Part shown: piece by piece, positions 21,701 through 34,000 of the stretch
How the letters are laid out: each line of letters starts with the position of its first letter
How positions within the stretch are numbered: the stretch's first letter is position 1
Assembly: GCA_963693285.1 (NCBI GenBank)
Contig: OY848923.1
Location: forward strand, 3,234,038 to 3,298,037
Source: Xestospongia muta
Lineage: Eukaryota > Porifera > Demospongiae > Haplosclerida > Petrosiidae
Length of the DNA stretch: 64,000 bases
Reading direction: 5' to 3'
The notes under the pieces: model-generated
The model's input: only the letters and a program-made list of their open reading frames with translations
The model's database searches: none
What the model was told of the DNA's origin: nothing
Made by a program: the position numbers and the translations under genes

Positions 21701-24700
21701 AATGATAGTTACTAACTTAGTACATGTAACTGTCCATATATTTAGAAGTATATTAAATCATATCCATTTACTACTGATACACTAGAATATGTTGTTATCT
21801 CTATTGTATGGACTTATTCTCGGTTTAAATTTGAGACAATAAAATAATTCAATTTTCTATCTGGATAATTAGAGTATATCTAGTATTACTCTAGACATGT
21901 CTGTTAAGTAGAAGTGTTACATCGCATCTTAACATCAATAACTATTGCTGTATTATAGCTTGATAATCTGTATTCACATACAACTGATATAATGACAGTA
22001 TGTCTCTACATAACTACAGATTAATCTACCTGACTCTGTCACTGAGAGATTAAACCACTCGCTATCGATGTTTATACTGGGACCACATTGTGTATGTTTA
22101 ATAATTGTAGGAGGTCAAGTGAAGATCAACGAAGCAGATGTCAAAGATCCCAATGTAACAATGTTGATAGAACTTGGTAAGAAAGTCATTGCATACACAA
22201 TGTAGATACCATTCGATATGATACTTTCATCTGTATAGACTCTTAATGGGTGTTGTTGAATGTGTGACTTTATATTTCATGACACATCTCGACTCCCTCC
22301 TAGCATTTATAATCCCCTTAAAGTGTTAGTAGATGTTGTAACATTATGAAAGGGGGATTGACAGAGAGATAATAAAACAGTTCTCACATAACAATAATCA
22401 AAAACCAATGACAAAAAGGACTCATAGTATATACAAGAACTGATACCATAATAACAATGAACAGTAAGAAAGACAGATTAATTGTTTACAAATAAAGAAA
22501 ACAGATTAAAGTTCTAAAAACCAATTAGTCCAATTGTATGGTATATTCCTCCCTATCTTCATTGGCAAGGATCATGATAAATAACAGGGTTTTGAATTCG
22601 GGATGAGTAATGAACACCTCATTGTGAGTTAGCTTCTTCTGGAGATTGACAATCTGTTTGGTGCAAAACTGTAGGGATAGTGAGTGAGAGTCCAAAATCT
22701 GAATCATCAGAGAAGTCTGATATAGCTTGACTGGTAGAAGCACAAGACAGTAAATGATCTACATGGCATCAAATGTCACAACCATCACTTAGCTGTATTT
22801 TGTAATAGACAGGACAGTCAGCTTGGTGATGAATCTAGGAATCCATAGAAGACCGGAGGATATAATTTTCTTACAATTATGGTCTCCATGCAGGGCAAAG
22901 CAATTTTGTTATTGCATTAATGTGATTCCTCTTTTGATTATTTTGGTTAGAAACAACTTTATTACCTATTGTTGAAAAAACTATATCCAGATGGGCTCTT
23001 AATTATTGTCCAAACCAAAATTCTGCTGGAGATAAAATAATGGTAAATGAGGGGTGATACAGTAACAACACAGGAAATCAGACAAGTAAGATCCTTGTTA
23101 ATTCCTTGTTTAAAAGTTTGGATGGTTTTTCAGCTAGACCATTGGTGGCAGGGTGGAAAGGTGTAGATATCCTATGAATAATATCATTTAGATTAAGGAA
23201 TTATGCAAACTTTGAACTTGTAAAGGTACTACCATTATATAAGACTAGACTACAATTTTTGTGAAACACAGGTAGAAAATGCCTGTTTGAATATTTCAAT
23301 AGTTATGTGAGAGATAGATAAAGTTGTCATGTAGACTTCTATCCATTTTTGAGTAGACATCAAATACAACCAGAAACATTTTTCCCATAAAAGGACCTGC
23401 ATAATTGATATGGATGTGGAATGAGGGCTATTGAGGCCATTGCAAAGATCTAGAAGTGCTTCCAAGGTTGTATAAGTGTAACAGAAGAAACTTTTGTGCA
23501 ACTGACAAACTTGAAACTGTTAAACTTTTTCTACAATTTGCCCACCATACATAATTATGATCAAGGTTTTTAATTTTGGACAGGACAGGGCATGTCTCTT
23601 ATAACTCATACATGAGAGAATCACAAGCTTTGGGGTGGACAATAATATGAGAACCCTAGAGGAGACAGCTCAATATTCTTCTTGCATGAATGGGGTAGGT
23701 TGTACTAGTTGGTACTCAGAGTTAAGGCTCAATGTTGAAGTCATGCAGAGGCCAGATGTTTTCATTTAATAGAGAAATGAAGGGTTTGTGATCAGTAAAT
23801 AATGTAAAGGTCGGCCATATAGAAATATTAATGGAATTGTTTGTGCTAAAGACTCCTTCTTATTTTTTAGCCGGAGCTAGGATATGATATGTAAAAGCAA
23901 TCAGCTGTTTAGGAACATTTTTGAAGGAGAACTGCCCCCATTTCATGGGAAGATGCATTATATGAGAGAACTACCTTCTGTCTTGGATCAAATTGAATGA
24001 AGAGGCTAGAAGAGGTGAGTGATTCTTTGGCTTCCTGGAAGAATTTAAATTCCTGATATCTCATTGACATTGATGATTTTTGTAATAGAAAATACAAAGA
24101 ATTTAGTTTGAAACTTGGGATTATTTGCTGTAATAATCAATGAGTCCTACAATGATTTCAATCAAGTTAAGTTGAGATCCTGTTACCATTGATCATGTTT
24201 CTGTAATGGAAAATACAAAAGGTTTAGTTTTAAATTTGGGAGAACCTTGCCGTAATTTTTGCGGAGTCTTATAAAGGATTTGAGTTTTTTGAATTACATT
24301 CATTAGCCAGGAGCCTCCAGAATGCCTCATACTTTCTCTTGGTTCCCTTTTTCATCACTTAAATGTCTGAATTAGTGACCATAAATATGCACTTAACTCC
24401 TCAAAGACAACAACTAGCAGCTTGCAATCTCTGAATGGTTTGTACTTTCTCTTGGGTAGGGTTGAGCCCTTTTATGCAAATTCAATGTCCAATGAGAAGT
24501 CATAAAATGCACATGTCTCTTCAAAGATGACTACCAACAGCTTGCAATTTCTTCAGTACCTCTTCTAAATTATCAGTACATAAATTCCAGTCATCAAGAT
24601 ACCATCCGGATATAAGTGACATGCTTTAGACCCTGAAATGAGTTTTCTATAGTGCATTGGAATTTGGAAGGTGCTGATGAGACTCCAAAAAGAAAATATT

Positions 24701-27354
24701 GTATTGTAACAACTATTGTGAGTACTCCTTTGATTTCTCATCTAATAGTAGCTGTTGGTATACATGAGCCATATCCAATTTTGTGTGAATAGCTTTCCAC
24801 TTGATAGGGATGCAAATAGATCTTCAATTCTAGGTAGTGGGTATTTGTCAAGAAAAGAGACTTGGTGAACTGTTATATTATATTCTCCATAGGTTCGTTT
24901 TGCAGCATCGCTTTTCAGGACCAGAACTATAGGGGTTGTTCACTTAATGAATTGGACTTGTTGAATAACACCTTGTCTGAGATGGACCATCTATTTTTCC
25001 ACCTTCTCTTGAAGGAGGTATGAAACAAATCTTGTCTAGTGAAAACGATGTTGTACTTAGTATCCACATGTATATCAACATTAACACATTTAATATGAAA
25101 ACTTCTTAACATTTTTCTAGTAAGAGCTGAAGTTGAGGAGACTGACATATACTTAATTTGTTTCCAATCTAATTGAAATTTGTGGAGCAGGTCTTTACCA
25201 AAAGTGAAGGATCTTCCTCAAATACCACAGGAGCTAGCAAGCACCTGTTCCATTTAAATTGACTACTATGGACAATAGTTCTCTTGCACTCAGTAGTCAT
25301 GTCTTTGTAAGTCAGAGCTTGAATAGGGTCCAGAGCTGTCTGTTTGTAGATAAGCTTATATGTGTCTGCACCACATGAACTGAGGTGAATGTACATTTTT
25401 CTATCTTTTCCTGAATGTCATTTGCAGACAAGTACAAATCAAGTCTGTCCATATGTGAATTTCAATCATCTTGTGAACGATCAATGCTCCTGAGCTTGGC
25501 TATAGTACTGACTTTGCTCATCCCCAATGAAATATTAATATAATAATATAATAAGGAAGGTCAACAGAAGTAGAATAAAACAGTTGTTACAACTCACATT
25601 AATAATGAAAGACCAATAATAAATGATTCATAAATTATATGCCAAATTATATACAAGAACTGACACTATAGCAATTATCAACAGTAAAAAAAGACAGACT
25701 AATATAAACAGACTAAGTTATAGGTCAAGAATCCAATATGGTAGAGATATGATGAATATACGTTTTAGTAGTTTTATTTCATAACAATTACAATAACTAC
25801 ACATATATAATTATAAATTACATTATAGGATATTTACAAAGAAATAGCATTAACTAATGATCCCAAATTTTAAACCTAGTAATATAATATAAGATGTACT
25901 TGTTCTATAATAATTAGTTAATCATTAATATTGCTTTTATCACATGTATAATCAGTCCAGTCTACATCAAACTGGTAGTATTACTAACATTGTGTGTATA
26001 CATTTGTGATTACATATGTAGTATTGTTTATATGTTTTAGTTACTATTACATGTACATCATGTAAGTATAGGTAATGTTACATGTAGTGTATAATACATG
26101 TACTGTTATATAACAGGTGGCCTTGTTATGTACTGCGTGGTATCATGTTATTACTATCACATATGTTATACTAGTAGTACTACATTGTATACTGACATTA
26201 GTACTCTTGTGTTTTCTCATATAGTCCTCAATGATGGTCAGTGGTCAATAGGGTTTGTACTAGACTATAATGCACTGATCTCATGTGATGACAACCAATT
26301 AAGTGTATTAAAACGACTCACAGAAGTAAGGAGAAAATGGATAGAACAAGGCGATAAAGATCTACAACTTGTTGTTTACTCTCTAAAAGATGAGCTACAA
26401 AAGACAAAAGATCTATATCAACAACAGGTTCAACTAACAGAGGCCCAACAACAGCAAATACAAGAGTTAGAGCATCAGTTACAACAATCTCAAGAAATGG
26501 CTCTTACTCAAGGTCAACAACTACAAAAGTGTCAAGAAACAGTTCATCAGTTAGAACAACATTGTTCTCAACATGACCAACCTCATTGGGTTGTGAGTAA
26601 AGAGGAAGTGACCATGACTCAGGAGGTTTTAGGAGGTGGAGCATATGGAGAAGTTAAAGTGGCTGTCTTCCGAGGTCTAAGAGTAGCTGCCAAGTCTCTT
26701 CATGGTGTCATTATCTCAGACTATAACCAAGATGTCTTCTACAGGGAAATGGACATTGCTTCTAGAGTACGTCATCCTAATCTTGTCCAATTTATTGGAG
26801 CTACCAGAGTGGGTACACCCATTATTCTTACAGAGATCATGACTACAAGTCTTTACAATGAACTCCAGAAGAAGCCCTTGACACGATATCAAATACTTGG
26901 TATCAGTTGTGATGTAGCCTCAGCTCTTAACTACCTCCATTTATGGAAACCAGACCCTATTATCCATCGAGATATTAGTAGCCCAAATATTTTATTAGAA
27001 CCATCAGTAGGTGATAGCTTTAAAGCTAAAGTAGCTGATTATGGAGCAGCTAACCTCCAACAACGAGCAATGACATTTATGCCAGGAAACCCAGCCTATG
27101 CCTCTCCAGAGTCCAAATCTCGTGATCCTGAGAGCCAAACTCCAGCAATGGATGTTTACAGCTACTCTGTACTCCTGATAGAAATGATCCTTCATCGTCT
27201 ACCTGGTATGACAGTTGCAGAGAGAGAACAACAAGCTAGTCGTGTGTCATGGCCTCCTATGTCCTCTCTTATTAAGAGGTGCCTCAAACCAAATTGTCAT
27301 GATCGTCCAACTATGACCCAGATCTTAGAGGAACTGAAACAACTGAAAATTTAG
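18785..27354 (+). CDS. Kelch-repeat - coiled-coil - protein kinase (copy A)
   Basis: Predicted exons: 18785-18797, 18930-19466, 21234-21394, 21474-21656, 22020-22176, 26225-27354; all junctions GT/AG and in frame, 726 aa. Residues 1-350 carry kelch blades (LYLWGGGPHPD, YYFGGWC, LLIIGGYG, VIIFGGYVEG, VVIGGM, IIVGG). Residues about 400-465 are a Gln-rich coiled coil. Residues about 480-725 are a protein kinase of the tyrosine-kinase-like group: glycine loop LGGGAYGEV, lysine in VAAKSLH, catalytic IIHRDISSPNILL, metal site DYG instead of DFG, ASPE for APE, and a terminal HDRPTM. Key K, D, N and D are present, so it is probably active. No signal peptide or membrane segment is seen, so it is likely cytosolic. 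Intron 5 holds a Gypsy element and intron 2 a satellite. The tiny first exon is supported by copies B and C. Confidence 0.85.
19467..20500. repeat. AATAGT-type satellite in intron 2 of kelch copy A
   Basis: From about 19535 to 19965 the sequence is nearly all AATAGT/AATAGC units. These are grouped into larger blocks separated by CTTCCATGT or CTTAAAAGTCAATGT spacers. Shorter runs recur at 20185-20350. Translations read NSNSNS or TITITI and are not genes. Intron 2 of copy B lacks it (31725-32399), so the array expanded, or was inserted, after duplication. Confidence 0.95.
22340..25740 (-). mobile_element. Ty3/Gypsy LTR retrotransposon in intron 5 of kelch copy A
   Basis: Approximate LTRs 22340-22530 and 25541-25740 share AATAAAACAGTT, ATATACAAGAACTGA and a CAACAGTAA-AAAGACAGA block. 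Minus-strand pol remnants run in Gypsy order. Protease lies near 25170-25400. RT is at 24640-24970 (RTYGEYNITVHQVSFLDKYP, LPRIEDLFASLSSGKLF). RNase H is near 23910-24097 (FDPRQKVVLSYNASSHEMGA). Integrase is at 22900-23520 (CNGLNSPHSTS, KWIEVYMTTLSISHITIEI, then FHPATNGLAEKP). There is no room for gag between protease and the 5' LTR. Many stops: a dead copy. The matching intron of copy B (33522-34165) is empty, which gives the insertion limits. Confidence 0.85.
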
Positions 27355-27375
27355 TAAGCCACATTATATGAGTTC

Positions 27376-27381
27376 AATAAA
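27376..27381 (+). terminator. Polyadenylation signal AATAAA of kelch copy A
   Basis: AATAAA lies 22 bases after the TAG stop at 27352-27354. It is the first such hexamer downstream; another AATAAA occurs at about 27503. Confidence 0.6.
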
Positions 27382-28097
27382 CATATTGTGTATTAGATTT
27401 TGTATATTTTATAATAAGTGATTTTCTTTGTTTAAAGTTTTATTTTCTTATATTAATTATGTAATAGTGTGTTAACATTATTTTTTTGTGATATTACTTT
27501 TATAATAAATGTTGTTTCTTTGTTTTTTGATTTATTATACACTTGACCCTATACTTACAGTATCTGATACAATTGTATTATTAATATGTTTAGTTATTGT
27601 TTTATTCCCTTCATTATCTTATGCCTAATAAAATGGTGAACATATATATGCTATGATTTACTTGGAGTGTTAGTTTTCACTGTTAATTTTTTAAAGTTAC
27701 TTAGTTTAAAAGACTACTTTAGTTGTAGTGGAAGTTTTAATGAAGAATTATTGACAATTTTTTATTACACTTTTAAACAATTGTGACAATCATTAATTTT
27801 AATTGCTCCTAATGATTGTCTTTATACAATATCACTGTGTAGTTTGGAATAGGGACATGTATACTACATGTATATATGGAACACATCAGGATAGATTATT
27901 GTCAAAGTTAATAAGATTTATGGCTTAATATAATTATTATTACATTACTGTAGATGAGATAGGACAGTCTTCAATTAATGTGTATGTAGATCAAGTAGTC
28001 TATTAAGTTAAATACCAAAATGAATGGCTTATGAGGTTTATGGTAGTTCAACATCTTGATGCTCTCCTACAGTTATGTACTATAAATTACTTGCACA

Positions 28098-28292
28098 ATG
28101 ATGGATGTGAAAGTATGTTTTTATAGGACATTGATGCTTCTCTACCAAATGTTGAGAAAGATGTCAGTATATTATTCAAATTTCAAGAAGAAAATAGCTA
28201 CATTGAGTTATGTATTAGAGAAGAGCAAGAACATTCACTTCAAGGATAAAATGTCCATCCTTATTTACATCCTACCAGGGATAAAACATTGA
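28098..28292 (+). other. Exon-like remnant between kelch copies
   Basis: After an AG at about 28129, one frame reads DIDASLPNVEKDVSILFKF and then QEENSYIELCIREEQEHSL before a TAA. It has coding-like composition but matches no family I know. It could be a leftover exon of the duplicated unit, since similarity to kelch exons is not seen. Confidence 0.3.
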
Positions 28293-28455
28293 CAAAGTAA
28301 TGAAAGAGTATTTACTCTATTGATAGAAAAGTCAAGGAATTGTTGATATATTTGGAGCATGTATTCCTCTCCAGTGTCAGTAGGATTTGGTATCACTTAT
28401 ATTGTGAGTAGAGTGGTCCAACAATTGTTAGTTTCTTATACTAAGATTATATTAT

Positions 28456-28500
28456 AGACTTCATCTTGATATGAAACATGTCATTCCTGGTACATTTTAG
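28456..28500 (+). pseudogene. Death-domain exon tail, remnant 1
   Basis: After ATTATAG the text reads LHLDMKHVIPG then stop. It matches the end of the Death-domain exon of copy B (LLYLDMKHVIPG, 35733). A similar remnant, LHLDIKDVIPG, is at 40156-40200. Only the last dozen codons survive in each. Confidence 0.5.
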
Positions 28501-28859
28501 ATTAACCATACTAGTGAATGGATGTATGGTTGGTTAAGTATAATCATAGATGGAGTGATGTATGGATGAATGGATAAATGAATGTTGCTATGGATGTGTG
28601 CTTAACGATCATAAATCAATGGATGATATTAACATGATTTGGAGGATACCATTTCTAATTATAGTGAAATACACTACATACACATTGACTTTTAGAAAAT
28701 AGAAAATCTTTTTTATTGTAGAAAAAGGTTCCCGATTTTGTCATAACACCTTCAGGCTTGAAGAAAACTTTCTTTAGTTGGATCATCTAGCATTTTAAGT
28801 TTAGCGCACCTTAAATAGGCACCTATTATTTTAAGACTCAGATAGGTAAATAAATATCT

Positions 28860-28883
28860 GAGAAAGAGAGAGAGAGAGAGAGT
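28860..28883. repeat. (GA)n microsatellite
   Basis: Short GA run just left of the inverted block of copy B, as the longer run at 16930 is left of copy A. Confidence 0.9.
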
Positions 28884-28959
28884 ACAAGTTAATAAATACT
28901 TCATTTATCTATACTTTCATCCATCCATTATATCCACTATCTATCCATTTATCCATTTA

Positions 28960-29484
28960 GAGGGTGTAAACCATATACTATACAAACTACTATTAGGACA
29001 CACCTTACTTAAAAGACACTTACAATACTTATACAAACTAAAACCTAAACCCTAAACTTTATACAAGTCATGATAAACACTATAACCACACTATATAGGA
29101 GTCCTACTTATATACTTAATATTGTACAAGTCTACATTGATCAAATAGTCTATAGAACTACCTAACATACTTCAGGTATCTGATAATAAAATGTCAAATG
29201 AACTGTCCTTAGTAATAGAGATCACTATCCACTCAATATCAAGGATGAATAACATGATAAAGTAGTAATAAGATTTCAAACAACCAAACTAAATGCATTC
29301 TACCTATTACTGTATTACTACATTCACTTACCTAGTATTGATATATTAAAGTCCAGCTGTATAGAGTCCATTATCAATGATTAGTACATATATCACTCTA
29401 TCTTACAATTTAACACTAACTACAGTAAGTCATGTCGACCTGATAGTTGTAATGTCACTTCTCCAATAGATACATTCAATATTA
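28960..29484 (-). repeat. Inverted copy of the 17050-17560 block
   Basis: Reverse-complement match to the upstream block of copy A. The segment 29485-29735, which follows, has no counterpart in copy A and is filled by TTTAGT repeats. Confidence 0.85.
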
Positions 29485-29524
29485 GTTGTGTGACATGAAG
29501 TGGCGACATTTGCATTCCATTTAG

Positions 29525-29715
29525 TTTAGTATTGATTCAGTATGAAGGTGTAGTTCTATTTAGTTTTAGTAATTTAGGCATAAACAGCTTTAGTTTAGTT
29601 TTAGTACTAGTACTTTATGAAAAAAAACAAGTAGTTTAGTTTTAGTCTACTAACAAAAAGGAAAAATGCAGTACTAATTGCTATTTTAGTTCTAGTACAA
29701 AAATACTAGAACAAC
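29525..29715. repeat. TTTAGTTTTAGT-type repeat
   Basis: Irregular TTTAGT/TTAGTTTTAGT runs. The same repeat type fills 42660-43215 and may be one dispersed family. It sits exactly between the inverted and the direct parts of the copy B flank. Confidence 0.7.
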
Positions 29716-29735
29716 ACTAGAAAATAAATATACAA

Positions 29736-31042
29736 GCAGTTCCACATTTAAAATGACATATTCAATACTAGTAAAACAAGTAATAAGTTCATTTGTATCT
29801 GTCTGTCTGTTGAGTTATCTATCAGTCTATCATCCAGTCTACCACTGTATTGTATATACATATGATTATATATGTGACTCAGGCATGCCAAGGAATGCAA
29901 CAAATGCTTTACCAAAGTCCAGACCACAAGTGTACAAGAACACGTGTTCAGTCATGTGCATCTAGAATAAACTATTCTGTGTTTAGTGATGTAAAAAACT
30001 CAAGCAAAGAACAGACAAACGTAAAACAAAAGGATACATACAAGGTGTCTAGAGCAATGTGAATGTGAAGGAGATCAAAGACTAAGTCAAATGACACTAT
30101 ATTACAAAATGCTAAAGTTTATTATTATATACACTGGACAGACTTAGAGATCAAAGTCACACTTAACAATAAATCTAGATTTTTACTACATGAAGTAAAC
30201 TCTACATAATAATCTATGTATTACTAGTTCAGATTATCTTCTAATCTGCTGTTCAATCATTTAACTAGTGACTAACATAATATTACAGTTGATTTCTTCA
30301 CTACCCTGGATGTATATCACATAAATTGTGCATAAACATGTGATATGTCCACACATTATTTATAATATCCTTTTAAATAATGTATTGTTCAGTTATCTAT
30401 TAGTTAGTCTATCTATGATCCATTCCTTTATTAGTTCATCTTTACATTCATCCATTTAGTCATCTACTAGTTTGATATTGTTTACTTGTCAAAGTTGTCA
30501 TTTAGTCTATAAACTTTTGACACTTCTACAAATGTTCTATACACTTTAAACTATAAATGAACAAAAAAAAATCAGAAAACTGCTAACTGAGGTTTACAAA
30601 ATGGGAGTAAAAAAGTGATAATAGACTAAATGATACAAATTGAGTTTAAATAGGAGGATACTGTCCATCAAACTTTCATGAACACAATAAATCCACTAGT
30701 TGATACTTTCATCATTTATCCAATTATCTTTTGATCACTATATGTTGATCAGTTGTATAATATATATCATCCTTAACACAATGTTACAAGTTATATTGTG
30801 TGATCAGTTAATGAATGAGGAGAGGAGAGTATAAACTGAAACTCACCATTAAAAATAGACAACATGATCATAAGTCAGTATGCTATAATAATAACACTAA
30901 CCAATGTAAATAATCTATCATCTGTGAACAAAAATATGCACCTCAATTTGAAAATCATGTCCAACAATTAACTCCACCCAGCCATAATTAGGGTGTGGTC
31001 CTACAAAGATTTGAGATTTCTTTATTGAACTTTCAAAGCTAA
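29736..31042. other. 5' flank of kelch copy B
   Basis: Non-coding; a direct copy of 17560-18784 with indels. Short frames here are shared with copy A flank only by chance. Confidence 0.6.
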
Positions 31043-34000
31043 ATGGCTAGTTCAGGTAAATATTACTGTATGTCATGTCAGTATAACCTTTGTATAATTC
31101 TTGTAGTAGATGTGATCATATATTGTAGAAATATTACATTATATATGTAACCTAATCTCAAGACATGGCACATATCATTCTCTACAGGACAATATAAACT
31201 TGATAGAAAAGTTAATCATAGCACTCAAGTGATTGGAGATAACCTGTACCTGTGGGGCGGGGGTCCACATCCTGATTTACCTAAAGTACATAATACTGAT
31301 GAGAAAAGAAGACTTAGATCACAGGTAGAAATCTTCAATATTACCTCTGGCAAGTGGGATAGTATACCTACCAGTGGTGACCCTCCTCTTGGAGTATCTG
31401 GTTATGTATGTACAACATTTAAGGACAAAATCTATTATTTTGGAGGTTGGTGTTACCATGACAAATGTTACCATAATGCCATCTTTCAACTTGATACTTC
31501 TACCTATACCTGGACACAACTACAACCTACAAATGACAGGATAGCAGTGATGAAGAGAGCCTATGGTGGTATAATGTCAACTGAGGATAATGGACGAGAT
31601 CGTCTACTAATTATAGGAGGTTATGGATCCCCACCCACTACACAAGTAACACAAGCTCAATATTATCAGTTACCTAGTGGTGATATATCTACTAATGAAT
31701 ATAATCTGTTTGATATATTAACTGGTAAGAACATTAATATATCATATTATATTATCAGATATCACTTATTACAGTCAGTATCACTACATAGTGTGTATAA
31801 ACTAAAAAAAATAAATTATTTATACATTCAGTCCAAATTAGTATTGAGGTATCCTATTATTTTATGACACTACATCAATTGCTATTACTTATTTTAAGAC
31901 ATACTATATCTTGTGTATGTGTAAATGTATAGCCTTTCCTTTTGTTTTAAACTAATAAATGACATAGCTAAGCTGGAAAACATCAGAGTTAACAAATAGT
32001 ATAATTAATAATTATAACTATACTACTAGTTACTGTCATATTGTAGTCTATTTAAACTGAATTAAATGAAATAATAAAGCTTAAAATAAGTCTACTATTG
32101 ATATTGTTAAGTACAACATGTAAAAATTAAACATGTTTTATCATGAGATGATAGAAACTAATTAATTATTCATTATTATTGATCTATACAACAGTTCACT
32201 TTGTCTCCTGTCACTTACACCTCTTATGTAATGATTCCAGTAGAACATTGACAATGATACTTTATTAATGATCAGTTGAGGTTGATATTAATATTATAGT
32301 TGTATCATTTTACTGATCATTATATTATGATCAATTATCTCACTACTACTATATATGATACAAGTATAATGATGAATGTTATATTTGTTCTTCTTTTAGA
32401 ACAATGGATTATACCTGAGATCACTGGACAGTGTATGCCACCTAATAGTCACTTTGTTATGGAAGCAATAAACAATACAAGAGCAATCATCTTTGGTGGT
32501 TTTGTTGAAGGCAAAGCATCTAATACTCTTTATATATTGGATATCATCAACTGTACAGTGGTATGTTATATTATCATTCATACAGTGACTGATAACATGT
32601 TATATAATGAGTGTTGGTTGAGTTTATTTGTCTATCTAGCACTGGCAGACTATAGCTAAACCTGACCTAGTAGTACAATGGCCAGAGAAAAGAGGATGTC
32701 ATGCTGCCAGTATTATCACTGGATCAATATCGCCTATACTAATAATAATAGGTGGGCTGGATAATTATGATAAAACAATTAAGGACTGTTGGATACTGGA
32801 TATTAATGAGAAGTCATGGACAAAGGTATGTCATTGATAATATACCATATTGTAATTGTCCATATATTTAGAAGTATAATAAATCATATCCATTTACTAT
32901 TGATACACTAGAATATGTTGTTATCTCTATTATATGGACTTACTGTCTGTTTAAATTAGAGACCATAAAATACTTACATTTTCTATCTGGATAATTAGAG
33001 TATATCTGCTATTACTCTAACCATTTCTGTTAAGTAGAAGTATTATATCTCATATAGTGTCTTAACTATATCAGTTAATACAAACATTACATATTGTACT
33101 ACTTGAAATGTGTTATAATAGTAGTACATATAAATATAATGTATATAGAATGTAATAAGATTATTATATAGTTATAGAATTATATTATATAAAATGACTT
33201 TGATAAGTTAATGTTGTAGTCATTTATACCTCTTTATAACAGGATTATTACTTACCAATTAATTGTCAGTTTTAATAATATCATACCAATTATTATACTA
33301 TATCTCTCCAATCTGTATACACATATAAATGATGTAATAATATATGTGTCTCTACATACTACAGATTAATCTACCTGATTTTGTTACTGAGAGATGTGTC
33401 CATTCTCTATCAACATTTATCATGGGACCACATTGTGTCTCATTAGTAATTGTAGGAGGTCATATAAAGTTAAATGAAATAGTTGTCACAGATCCCAATA
33501 TAACAATGTTGGTAGAAATAGGTAAGTAAGTCATTACATAAACGATGTAGATGCATACCTATTAATATGTTATAAACAACATGCATACTTTCATCTGTAT
33601 AAACGACTAACGAGTGTGGATGAGGGTGTGGATTTTTATTGCATGATGTATTACAACTCCCTGCTAGTAGTGATAACCCCCTTTGAAAGTGTTAGTGGAT
33701 GTCGTAAATATAGATTTAATTTTTTTTCATAGCAATTACAATAGCTACATATAATTCTAAATATATATTATAGGATGTTTACAAAGAAATAGCATTAACT
33801 AATGACCCAAAGCTTTAAATCTAATAATGTGATATTAAATGTACTCATTCTATAATATGTAGTTAACTATTAATTTTTTGTCATGTACATAATCAGTCCA
33901 GTCTACAACAAACTGGTAGTATTACTAACATTGTATGTGTATATTTATGACTACATGTGTAGTATTGTTTATATGTTTTAGTTACTATTACATGTACATC

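Noticed and set aside
26098..26224. Upstream ATG in the kinase exon frame of copy A
   Set aside because: This stretch is intron: it ends in a good acceptor (CATATAG) matched in copy B, and joining the kelch exon at 26225 keeps the frame.
31319..31519. Minus-strand frame opposite kelch exon 2 (also at 19061-19261)
   Set aside because: Antisense shadow of the kelch exon; its conservation follows from the duplicated exon.
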